64,000 bases of DNA from the NCBI RefSeq assembly GCF_013822795.1, contig NZ_PNLB01000019.1:1-64000 (forward strand), read 5' to 3'. The translations under genes and the position numbers were made by a program. This DNA is from Phenylobacterium sp. Lineage in GTDB: Bacteria > Pseudomonadota > Alphaproteobacteria > Caulobacterales > Caulobacteraceae. Below, one piece after another: positions 27,699-35,584 of the stretch (its first letter is position 1; each line of letters starts with the position of its first letter). The notes beneath the pieces are model-generated. The model had not been told where the DNA came from and ran no database searches. It saw only the letters and a list, made by a program, of their open reading frames with translations.

Positions 27699-28469
27699 CT
27701 AGACGTCGTAGCCCGGCAGCGACCGATCGAGCAGGCGCAGCGCGCCCGGCCAGGCCAGCCCGCCGCCCAGCCCACGCGACATCTGCGCCTTGACCTCGTC
27801 CTGCGCGGCCTGCGGGGCAAGCAGCACGTTCTCGCGCCCGGCCGACAGCGCCATCACCTGCTGCTTACAGGCGCGCTCCAGGTAGAACATGTTGATCCAG
27901 CACTCGGCCGCGGTCTCGCCCACGGCGAGCGTGCCGTGGTTGCGCAGCAGCATCATCTTCTTCTCACCGATGTCGGCGACCAGGCGTTCGCGCTCGTCGA
28001 GGTTCAGCGCAATCCCTTCGTAGTCGTGATAGGCCAGCATCGTCCGGACGATCAGCGCATGTTGCGAGAGCGGCAGCAGCCCATCCTTCTGCGCCGCGAC
28101 CGCCACGCCCTGGTCAGTGTGCAGGTGCATGACGAAATGCGCGTCCTCGCGGGCCGCGTGGATCGCGGAGTGGATCGTGAAGCCCGCCGGATTGATGAAG
28201 TACGGCGTCTCCTGGAGGATGTTGCCGTCGAGGTCGATCTTGACCAGCGCCGAGGCGGTCATCTCGCCGAAGTACATCCCATAGGGATTGATCAGAAATT
28301 GGTGATCAGGGCCCGGCAGCCGCGCCGAGATGTGCGTGTAGATCGCATCGTCCCACCCGTAGAGCGCCACCAGGCGGTAGAGCGCCGCAAGGTCCACCCG
28401 CGCCTGCCATTCCTCGGCGCTGACCTTGCCCTTTAGCGAGCTTACGCTCGCGATCGAACCATCGGCCAT
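27699..28469 (-). CDS. Class II aldolase/adducin family protein
   Basis: A 256-residue cytoplasmic protein of the L-fuculose-phosphate aldolase/adducin fold. The metal-binding histidines expected for an active enzyme are present: MHLHTDQG (two His) and a third in LRNHGTLAVGETAAECW. Family start YGWDDAIYTHISARLPG is clear. Many homologues of this length are annotated only as aldolase-like, so the substrate is unknown. The start is ATG 28469 with GGGAGG 6 nt upstream; an upstream in-frame ATG would add six residues. It is transcribed alone, with its own terminator, divergent from the CHRD protein gene (262 bp between starts). Confidence 0.88.
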   Translation of the reverse strand: MADGSIASVSSLKGKVSAEEWQARVDLAALYRLVALYGWDDAIYTHISARLPGPDHQFLINPYGMYFGEMTASALVKIDLDGNILQETPYFINPAGFTIHSAIHAAREDAHFVMHLHTDQGVAVAAQKDGLLPLSQHALIVRTMLAYHDYEGIALNLDERERLVADIGEKKMMLLRNHGTLAVGETAAECWINMFYLERACKQQVMALSAGRENVLLAPQAAQDEVKAQMSRGLGGGLAWPGALRLLDRSLPGYDV

Positions 28470-28731
28470 GGCGGCCTCCCTTTGCATGTCTTTGTCTGAT
28501 CGTTGATCACCAGAGTCGCGCCGACGGCCTCAAGCGTCAAGCGCGGGCTGCGGCGTTGAATTTGCACGACAAACGGCGTTGACAGCTGGACCGGTTGGGC
28601 GGAAGACTTTGTTAACAACAAGATCTGCCCGCGCATCACGAACCAAACTTGTCGCCCGCATGTTCCTAAGGCTGGGGATGGCGGGCCTAAGTGAAATTTC
28701 GACGTCGCAAAGCTCGGATGCGGAGGTCGCT

Positions 28732-29337
28732 GTGTCTTACCCGACGTTCAAGCTCGCCGCGGTTGCGGCAAGCCTGGCCTTGGCTGGGCTGGCGCCCGCC
28801 GGCTCGGTTCAGGCCGCCACTGTCTACAAAGCGACGCTGCTAGGGGCCAACGAGAACCCGCCGGTCGCTTCGCCCGGCGGCGGCGTGGCTTTCCTGACCA
28901 TCGACGGCGACCTGCTGACGGTCTCGACGACATTCAGCAACCTGATCGGCGACGTCGCGGCCGCTCACGTCCACTGCTGCGCTCCCGCCCCGGCGAACGT
29001 CGGGGTCGCCACCCAGATACCCAGCTTCCCGGGTTTCCCCACTGGCGTCACCAGCGGCACCTACAATCAGGGCTTCGACCTGGGCGCGCTCGGGACCTAC
29101 AACCCAGCGTTCGTCACCGCCAACGGCGGCACGGCGCAGGGCGCCCGCACCGCCCTGCTCACCGCACTGAACGGCGGCCAAGCCTACTTCAACGTCCACA
29201 CCAGCTTCGCGCCAGGCGGCGAGATTCGCGGTCAGTTCGCGCTGATCCCCGAACCAGCCAGTTGGGCGTTGATGATCGCCGGCTTTGGGATCGCCGGCGC
29301 AGCCATCCGTTGGCGTCGCGCGGTCTTCAAGACCTGA
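28732..29337 (+). CDS. Exported CHRD-domain protein with PEPxxWA-CTERM signal
   Basis: A 201-residue exported protein. A signal peptide (cleavage after VQAA, about residue 27) leads into a CHRD (chordin-like) domain: YKATLLGANENPPVASPGG, the AAHVHCC motif and the C-terminal FNVHTSFAPGGEIRGQ. It ends with a PEPASWALMIAG sorting signal, hydrophobic helix and RWRR tail. GTG 28732 is preceded by GGAGG at 5 nt spacing, so the long in-frame upstream extension is not used. The upstream 262-bp region includes the palindrome TTGTTAACAA near 28609. It is convergent with glpK, 4 bp between stops. Its role is unknown; a surface-anchored structural protein is likely. Confidence 0.88.
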   Translation: MSYPTFKLAAVAASLALAGLAPAGSVQAATVYKATLLGANENPPVASPGGGVAFLTIDGDLLTVSTTFSNLIGDVAAAHVHCCAPAPANVGVATQIPSFPGFPTGVTSGTYNQGFDLGALGTYNPAFVTANGGTAQGARTALLTALNGGQAYFNVHTSFAPGGEIRGQFALIPEPASWALMIAGFGIAGAAIRWRRAVFKT

Positions 29338-29341
29338 AGCC

Positions 29342-30838
29342 TCAGGCGGTGGTCTTCACCCGCGCCACCGCGTCCAGCCAGCGGGCATAGGCCGCCTCGC
29401 GCTCATGCACGTTCATGGCCGGCTCCATTCGCTCGGTCGACGGGCGCGCGGCGACCGCTTCTTCGACGCTGGCGTAGACCCCTGCCCCCAGACCCGCGAA
29501 CAGCGCCGCGCCCAGGGCGGTCGTCTCCATGTAGCTCGCCCGCCCGACCATGACGCCGGTCAGATCGGCCAACCGTTGGCTGAACCAGGCGCTGCGCGAC
29601 ATGCCCCCGTCGATGCGCAGCTCCACGCCCCGCCCGAACGCGCCGGGCGCGTCGGCCCGCATCGCCTCGATCAGATCGCGGGTCTGCAACGCGCAGGCGT
29701 CGAACGCGGCATGCGCGATCTCGGCCAGGCCGGTGTCGCGGGTCATGCCGAACAGGCCGCCGCGGGCGCCGGCGTCCCACCAGGGTGCGCCGAGCCCGGT
29801 GAACGCCGGGACCAGCACGACGCCATGGTCGTCGCGCGCCGTCTGGGCCAGCGTCTCAACCCCAGCGCCGCCGCCGGGAACCCCGAGGCCATTGACCCAT
29901 TGCAAGGCCGCGCCGGCGATGAAGATCGAACCTTCCAACGCGTAGGTCGCCCGCCCGCCCAGCCGCGCCGCCACGGTCGTCAGCAGCCGCGAGCGCGAGG
30001 GCGCCAGGTGCTCGCCGGTGTTGACCAGCATGAAGCAGCCGGTGCCGTAGGTGGCCTTCATCTCGCCGGCCCGGATGCAGCCCTGCCCCATCAGCGCCGC
30101 CTGTTGGTCGCCCGCCACGCCGCGGATCGGGATGGCGCGCCCCAGCAGCTCCGGCGAGGTCGCCCCGTAGTCGCCAGCACAGTCCAGCACCGTCGGCATC
30201 AGCGCCCGCGGCACGTCCAGCATCTCGAGCATCTCGTCCGACCACGCCTGGGCCTTCAAGTCGAACAGCATGGTGCGCGAGGCGTTGGTCGCGTCGGTGG
30301 CGTGCACCTTGCCGCCGGTCAGCTTCCAGATCACCCAGCTGTCCATCGTCCCAGCCAGCAGTTCCCCGGCCTCGGCCCGCCCCCGTGCCCCGTCGACCTC
30401 GTTCAAGATCCAGGCGATCTTGGTCCCCGAGAAGTACGGGTCCAGCAGCAGTCCGGTGATCTCGGTGACCTGCGGCTCGCGCCCGGCCGCCCGCAGCCGC
30501 TCGCAGGTGGGCGCCGTGCGCCGATCCTGCCAGACGATCGCGCGGTGGATCGGCTTGCCCGTCGCCTTGTCCCAGATCACGACCGTCTCGCGCTGGTTGG
30601 TGACGCCGATGGCGGCGACATCCTCGATCGGACGTCCCGACTTGGCCAGCGTCTCGCGCAGCACTGCGACCGAGGCGGCGAAGATCTCCTCGGCGTCGTG
30701 CTCGACCCAGCCGTCGTGCGGATAGAACTGCTCTAGCGGTCGCCCGGCCTCGGCGATCGGCGCGCCCTTAAGGTCGAAGAGGATCGCTCGGGTCGAGGTG
30801 GTGCCCTGGTCCAGCGCCAGGATCAGAGGTTCCGCCAT
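29342..30838 (-). CDS. glpK: Glycerol kinase
   Basis: A 498-residue FGGY-family kinase that phosphorylates glycerol to sn-glycerol 3-phosphate with ATP. The N-terminal ALDQGTTSTRAILFD phosphate-binding loop, the ITNQRE-like GVTNQRETVVIWD, the substrate-binding WQDRR and the second FGGY signature region around GGMSRSAWFSQRLADLTG are present, and length matches GlpK. No glpF or glpD is adjacent, so glycerol uptake and oxidation genes lie elsewhere. The promoter must lie in the 67 bp shared with the divergent DUF2336 gene. Confidence 0.95.
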   Translation of the reverse strand: MAEPLILALDQGTTSTRAILFDLKGAPIAEAGRPLEQFYPHDGWVEHDAEEIFAASVAVLRETLAKSGRPIEDVAAIGVTNQRETVVIWDKATGKPIHRAIVWQDRRTAPTCERLRAAGREPQVTEITGLLLDPYFSGTKIAWILNEVDGARGRAEAGELLAGTMDSWVIWKLTGGKVHATDATNASRTMLFDLKAQAWSDEMLEMLDVPRALMPTVLDCAGDYGATSPELLGRAIPIRGVAGDQQAALMGQGCIRAGEMKATYGTGCFMLVNTGEHLAPSRSRLLTTVAARLGGRATYALEGSIFIAGAALQWVNGLGVPGGGAGVETLAQTARDDHGVVLVPAFTGLGAPWWDAGARGGLFGMTRDTGLAEIAHAAFDACALQTRDLIEAMRADAPGAFGRGVELRIDGGMSRSAWFSQRLADLTGVMVGRASYMETTALGAALFAGLGAGVYASVEEAVAARPSTERMEPAMNVHEREAAYARWLDAVARVKTTA

Positions 30839-30905
30839 CTTCCGCCCACTGTCGTTTCTCGTCTAGCGAGCGACTCGCCGCCCGCATGGTCAAGCGGTTG
30901 TAACC

Positions 30906-32069
30906 ATGTTTTCATCCGCTCCGAGCAGATTAGAAGTGATCGCCGGGGACGCCAGAGTGAGTACGGCCGCCAAGACCGATGACCTGCTGAACCTGGCTCG
31001 CAGCCGTGCGCCGGCTGATCGTGAGCGCCTTTTGCTCGCCATCGTCGACATCTGCGACGCCGGCGAGAGCGCCGCGGGCCTGATGACCTCCGCACCGATC
31101 CAGGCCCTGCTCAATTCGATTTTCATGTCCCTGGTCGTCGAGGCCGAGCGCGACATCCGCCGGCGGCTTTCGGAAAAGCTGGCCCAGGCGGATTGGGCGC
31201 CCTCGGCGCTGGTCAATGTGCTGGCGCTCGACGACATCGAGATCGCCCGTCCGATCATCGCCGGCAGCCCGGTGCTCAAGGATCATGATCTGGTCCGGCT
31301 GCTGGTCGAGGCCACCATCGAGCATCAGATCGAAGTCGCCCGTCGCCCCAATATCGGCCCGCCCGTGGTCGCCGCCATCCTCCAGCAGCGGGAGCCGGCG
31401 GTGCTGACCGCCCTGGCCGGAAACGCCAGCGCGGCGCTGGGCGAACACGAACTCACGGTCCTGGTCGCCTCCGCCCAGCGGATCGCCGCCATGCGCTCGC
31501 CGCTGGCCCGCCGCCCCGACCTCACCGACGACCTCGCGCGCCAGCTCTATGTCTGGGTCGGCCAGGCCCTGCGTCATTCGCTCATTGACCGCTTTCGCCT
31601 CGATGCGAGTGAACTCGACGCCGCCCTCGCCGCCTCCGTGCGCGAGGCCCACGGCGGCGGCGTCGACGCCGCCCCGGCCGCCCGCGACGGCGAGCGCGAG
31701 GAGATGGAGCGGCGGCTGGTCGCCAAGCTCGACGCCGCCGGCCAGCTGCGGCCCGGCTACCTGCTGCGCGCGCTCAAGGAAGGACGGCTCACCCTGTTCC
31801 TCACCAGCCTGGCGACGCTCGGCCGCTTCGATCAGACCCACGTCCGCCGGGCGGTAAATTCCGACCGCCCCGAACTGCTCGCCCTGGCCTGCGCATCCGT
31901 CGGCATCGACCGCAGCGTCTTTCCGACCATCCTAGACATGGTCCGCGACCTGAACGGCGGCCTGCCCGGCGGCGGCCAGGAAGGCGCGCGTCGCGCGGGC
32001 GTAGCCTTCGGGCCCTTCGACGCCCACATCGCCGGGGCCGCCTTCCGCCGCGCGCTGAACCCTGGTTGA
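30906..32069 (+). CDS. DUF2336 domain protein
   Basis: A 387-residue, helix-rich cytoplasmic protein of the alphaproteobacterial DUF2336 family, with HEAT-like helical pairs through about residues 20-260 (e.g. ERDIRRRLSEKLAQADWAP, RRPNIGPPVVAAILQQ). A shorter C-terminal helical part follows. No catalytic motif is visible. A GTG at 30957 is an alternative start after 17 residues. A second DUF2336 gene lies 2.2 kb away next to a hybrid kinase, with an Hpt gene between. A regulatory or sensory role in that signalling set is plausible but unproven. nadK follows 33 bp downstream. Confidence 0.8.
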   Translation: MFSSAPSRLEVIAGDARVSTAAKTDDLLNLARSRAPADRERLLLAIVDICDAGESAAGLMTSAPIQALLNSIFMSLVVEAERDIRRRLSEKLAQADWAPSALVNVLALDDIEIARPIIAGSPVLKDHDLVRLLVEATIEHQIEVARRPNIGPPVVAAILQQREPAVLTALAGNASAALGEHELTVLVASAQRIAAMRSPLARRPDLTDDLARQLYVWVGQALRHSLIDRFRLDASELDAALAASVREAHGGGVDAAPAARDGEREEMERRLVAKLDAAGQLRPGYLLRALKEGRLTLFLTSLATLGRFDQTHVRRAVNSDRPELLALACASVGIDRSVFPTILDMVRDLNGGLPGGGQEGARRAGVAFGPFDAHIAGAAFRRALNPG

Positions 32070-32102
32070 CGGATCGCCCGTTTCACGGACTTTTGCCGGG
32101 CC

Positions 32103-32885
32103 ATGTTCAAGCCTGAGCCATTCGTGACCCGCCTCGCCTTCGCGGCCAGCGACCGCCCCGAAGCGCAGGACGCCCGCAACGTCCTGGTCTCCCGCTATGG
32201 CGAGGCGAGCGACGACGACGCCCAGGTGATCGTCGCCTTGGGCGGCGACGGCTTCATGCTCGAAACCCTGCACGAGAACCTCAAGAACGGTCGGCCGATC
32301 TACGGCATGAACCGCGGGTCCGTCGGCTTTCTGATGAACGAGTACAGCGAGGACGCGCTGCTGGAGCGGATCAACGCCGCCGAGCGCGCCGTCATCCACC
32401 CGCTGTCGATGGTCGCCATCGACGCCGCCGGGCGCCGCCACGAGGCGCTCGCCATCAACGAGGTGTCCCTGCTGCGCCAAACCCGCCAGACCGCCAAGCT
32501 GCGCATCTCGATCGACGGCAAGGTGCGGCTCGGCGAGCTCTCCTGCGACGGCGCGCTGGTGGCCACCCCCGCCGGCTCCACCGCCTACAACCTCTCCGCC
32601 CACGGCCCGATCATCCCGCTCGACGCCAAGATCCTCGCCCTGACGCCGATCAGCGCCTTCCGACCGCGGCGCTGGCGTGGGGCGCTGCTGCCGCACACCG
32701 CCCAGGTCACCTTCGAGATCCTCGAGGCCGACAAGCGCCCGGTCAGCGCCGTCGCCGACAATTTCGAGGTCCGCGACGTCGTCGCTGTCCAGATCGCCGA
32801 GAACCGCGACGTCGCCCTGCACATGCTGTTCGACGCCGGCCGCAGCCTTGAGGAACGCGTCCTCGCCGAACAGTTTTCCGTGTGA
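32103..32885 (+). CDS. nadK: NAD kinase
   Basis: A 260-residue NAD kinase that phosphorylates NAD to NADP in the cytoplasm. The GGDG motif (47-50, [12 protein letters not shown]), the [13 protein letters not shown] segment, NEVSLLRQ and the [16 protein letters not shown] loop are all intact. Length is at the short end, typical of alphaproteobacterial enzymes. It is preceded on the same strand by a DUF2336 gene (33 bp) and followed after 76 bp by an Hpt gene. Confidence 0.94.
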   Translation: MFKPEPFVTRLAFAASDRPEAQDARNVLVSRYGEASDDDAQVIVALGGDGFMLETLHENLKNGRPIYGMNRGSVGFLMNEYSEDALLERINAAERAVIHPLSMVAIDAAGRRHEALAINEVSLLRQTRQTAKLRISIDGKVRLGELSCDGALVATPAGSTAYNLSAHGPIIPLDAKILALTPISAFRPRRWRGALLPHTAQVTFEILEADKRPVSAVADNFEVRDVVAVQIAENRDVALHMLFDAGRSLEERVLAEQFSV

Positions 32886-32961
32886 TTACCGACGGTTCCC
32901 GGCTCATCCGTTGTTAACGCCTGTTCTCTAGGATCCGGCACGTTGTCCTAGGAGGCGCGTA

Positions 32962-33432
32962 GTGAGCCAGCAGAACCCGGTCATCCAGCCCCCCAGCCTT
33001 CGTCTGAAGGTCGGCGGTCGGTTCGGCGCGATCGATCCCAGCGCCATCGCCAAGGCCGAAGCGGCCTTGAAAAGCCTGTCCGGCAACTTCGCCCAGTGGC
33101 TCTCGGAAGAGGTCGTCAAGCTTGACGCCGCGCGTCAGCGCGTCCGCGACGAGGGCGTCACCGCCGAGACCATGGAAACGCTCTACCTGCGCGCCCATGA
33201 CCTCAAGGGCCTAGGCACGACCTACGAGTTTCCGCTGATCACCCGCATCGGCGCCTCGCTCTGCCGCCTGATCGACGACAAGGACAAGCGCCTGAGCGTG
33301 CCGCTGCCGCTGGTCGATGCGCACATCGACGCCATCAAGGCTGCGGTTCGCGACAGCATCAAGACCGACGACCATCCGGTCGGCCGCATCCTGATCGAAG
33401 AGCTGGAACGCAAGGTCGCCGCGGCGGCCTGA
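32962..33432 (+). CDS. Histidine phosphotransfer (Hpt) domain protein
   Basis: A 156-residue single-domain Hpt protein. The phosphorylatable histidine is His79 in LRAHDLKGLGTTYEF, within a four-helix bundle (about 35-150); there is no kinase or receiver part. It starts at GTG 32962 with a strong TAGGAGG 6 nt upstream. Such proteins relay phosphate from hybrid kinases to response regulators. A membrane hybrid kinase lies 2.1 kb downstream in the same cluster and is a candidate partner by proximity only. It converges on a Nudix gene, 5 bp between stops. Confidence 0.87.
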   Translation: MSQQNPVIQPPSLRLKVGGRFGAIDPSAIAKAEAALKSLSGNFAQWLSEEVVKLDAARQRVRDEGVTAETMETLYLRAHDLKGLGTTYEFPLITRIGASLCRLIDDKDKRLSVPLPLVDAHIDAIKAAVRDSIKTDDHPVGRILIEELERKVAAAA

Positions 33433-33437
33433 GCCGA

Positions 33438-34211
33438 CTACATGACGTTCGCCAGCGGCTCCTCGACCACGCCGTAACCAGCGTCCGGCGGCAGCACCAG
33501 AACCTTGCCGCCCGGGCGATCCTGGATCTGCGGCTCGACCGTCACCAGGGTCCGCCCCTTCGCTCGCGCCACGCAGTCGTCCGCGCTGACCGCCTCGGCC
33601 AGCAATTGCACGTTCATGCGCGTGGGGAAGATCACCTTGCGCTCGCCGGCCTGCGCCAGCCGCAGCACCTCGCTTGGCGCGATCCACTCCGCATCGACCG
33701 TTTCGCGCCCATCGTGGGCCGCCACCTGGTCGTCCGGCGCGTCCACCACATAGAACCAGGTGTCGAACCGCTTCGGGGTCAACGGCGGCGTGATCCACCG
33801 GGCGAAAATCGTCAATGCGTTCAAGTCGATGACAACGCCCAGCTCACGTACGACATCAAGAAAGGCCAGTTCGCCGCGATCGACCTTGAGCCGCACCTCC
33901 AGCGGGGCCGCCTCCCCGCCGATCGGGGCGCCGTCGGCCCGTCGACCGAGCAGGATGCCGGCCTCCTCGAACACCTCGCGGATCGCGGCGATCCGCAGGC
34001 CGCGCTGCTCGTCGTCGAAGTCGGCCCAGCCCAGCGCCCGCTCGCTCCAAGCCTGATCATGGTCGCCGGCGTGGCTCTTGCCGCCCGGAAAGACCAGCGC
34101 GCCGGAAGCGAAGTCGATCTGGTGGTGGCGCTTGACCATCAGCACTTCAAAGGTCGGCGCGTCGCGCAGCAGCAGAATCGTCGCGGCTGGCTTGATGTCT
34201 GGCGATGTCAT
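33438..34211 (-). CDS. Nudix hydrolase (NUDT19-like)
   Basis: A 257-residue Nudix-superfamily pyrophosphohydrolase. The Nudix box is split by an insertion: GGKSHAGDHD (about 43-52) and then RIAAIREVFEEAGILLG (about 73-89), with the catalytic REVFEEAG intact. This long-insert form resembles NUDT19-type proteins that act on CoA or acyl-CoA derivatives, although the substrate here is uncertain. It begins MTSPDIKPAATILLLRDAP. The second DUF2336 gene lies 48 bp upstream on the same strand. Confidence 0.86.
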   Translation of the reverse strand: MTSPDIKPAATILLLRDAPTFEVLMVKRHHQIDFASGALVFPGGKSHAGDHDQAWSERALGWADFDDEQRGLRIAAIREVFEEAGILLGRRADGAPIGGEAAPLEVRLKVDRGELAFLDVVRELGVVIDLNALTIFARWITPPLTPKRFDTWFYVVDAPDDQVAAHDGRETVDAEWIAPSEVLRLAQAGERKVIFPTRMNVQLLAEAVSADDCVARAKGRTLVTVEPQIQDRPGGKVLVLPPDAGYGVVEEPLANVM

Positions 34212-34259
34212 GGCGTCAGCTTGGGAGCCTCCTCCCCGCCGCGCAAGTATGACGCTAGG

Positions 34260-35423
34260 TCAGGCGCTGACCGACCGATCCTGCGCCCTGGCCTGATAGG
34301 CCGTCCGGGCGTCGGCCGAAAGCCGATCCATCTTGTCGAGCAGGTAATCGGCGTCGTCGCGGTTGGCGATTTCCGCCTGAGTCAGGAACCGCTGCAGCAT
34401 CCGCTCCTGGAAGCGTTCGCGATCGCGCGCGCCGCCGTCGAACTCCATCGAGTGATAGGTGTCGACCCCGGCGCGGAAGGCCCCATAGAGCCGCGCGGGC
34501 ATCCCGGCGCGGTCATAGATCGCCTTCAGCCCAAGCGGCCCGGCGTCGTGGATCATCAGCCAGGTCCGGTGGTGTGGGACGCTCGCCAGCTCGGCCAGAC
34601 CCCACTCCAGAAAGGTCATGTGCCCCTGCGCCAGCGCCCGCAGCAGCAGCGAGGCGGTCAGTCGATCGTTCTCGCGCAAGTGGCTGACGAACGCCTTCAC
34701 ATCGCTGGTGCGTGCGGCCTGGTCGACCAGATCGACCGTCGCCCGCTCCTGGGCGCCCATGGCGATCTCCAGCGACAGTTCGGCCGAGATCTCGTGGCGG
34801 TTCAACAGGTGGTCGCGCACCCGATCCCCGACCAAGCTCACAAGCTTTTCCGTGACCGCCAGCGGCAGCGCGTTGCGATAGGCCATCGCCGCCAGCACCC
34901 GCTCCGAACGCTCGAACCGCGCCACCGCGGCGTCCAGGGCCTCCTCGGCGAACTCGGCGTTGTCGTTGGCGCAGGCCGCCTCGACCGCGTCTTCTTCGCC
35001 GTGCTCGACGATGGCCCGGGTTACAGCCTTCGACACCTGCGGCCGCTTGGCCACCGCCACCTGCCGCAGGGGTCCGCCGATCCGCACGATTTCCACCAGG
35101 TCGGCGTCGGTGAACGCCGGCGAAGCGCCCAGGATCGGCATGCAGATCCGCTCGACGTCCTGCGCCAGCCGCACCGCCACGTCATGGGGCACCAGCGGCG
35201 AGCTCTTCAGGGTGACCGACAGCGCTTCGCGCACCATTTCGGCGGCGTCGTAGGCCATCACGCGCAGGATCTCCTGCGCATGCCTGCGATCCTCGTCGCT
35301 AAGCACCGCGGCGTCGAGGCGGCGGCAGATCTTTCGGGCCGCGAAGGCGCGTTCGTCCGGCGTCGCGCCCTTGACCAGCGTGCGGATGTCTTCGTCCGTC
35401 AGCGCCGCCCGCGTCGTCGCCAT
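34260..35423 (-). CDS. DUF2336 domain protein
   Basis: A 387-residue helical protein of the DUF2336 family and the second such gene in 5 kb. It is similar in length to the first but clearly diverged. Helical repeats such as EEALDAAVARFERSERVLAAMAYRN cover most of the chain, and no enzyme motif is visible. The C-terminus is charged and probably flexible. I start it at ATG 35423; a longer frame exists but enters the divergent promoter region. It is divergent from the membrane hybrid kinase with 161 bp between, where a GTTAAGCTTAAC palindrome sits. Shared regulation with the kinase is likely. Confidence 0.8.
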   Translation of the reverse strand: MATTRAALTDEDIRTLVKGATPDERAFAARKICRRLDAAVLSDEDRRHAQEILRVMAYDAAEMVREALSVTLKSSPLVPHDVAVRLAQDVERICMPILGASPAFTDADLVEIVRIGGPLRQVAVAKRPQVSKAVTRAIVEHGEEDAVEAACANDNAEFAEEALDAAVARFERSERVLAAMAYRNALPLAVTEKLVSLVGDRVRDHLLNRHEISAELSLEIAMGAQERATVDLVDQAARTSDVKAFVSHLRENDRLTASLLLRALAQGHMTFLEWGLAELASVPHHRTWLMIHDAGPLGLKAIYDRAGMPARLYGAFRAGVDTYHSMEFDGGARDRERFQERMLQRFLTQAEIANRDDADYLLDKMDRLSADARTAYQARAQDRSVSA

Positions 35424-35473
35424 AACCCTGCCCCCGATGGGAGCTTCAGCCCCCGCCAAAAGGATAATCTAAG

Positions 35474-35485
35474 GTTAAGCTTAAC
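35474..35485. promoter_or_regulatory. Palindrome in the DUF2336/hybrid-kinase divergent promoter
   Basis: Perfect 12-bp palindrome GTTAAGCTTAAC, with an extra CTAA 3 bp upstream. The TTAA half-sites resemble CtrA-type elements, but the spacing (2 bp instead of 7) does not fit a canonical CtrA box, so the binding factor is open. Confidence 0.35.
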
Positions 35486-35584
35486 GAACGGTTGCCCGCC
35501 AAACTGTGGATTTACCTTGCCACGTAACTGATCGCGAACCCTGCGGCTGTATGGTTTCCGCCTGCCGCCGAGGGAACCCGATTC

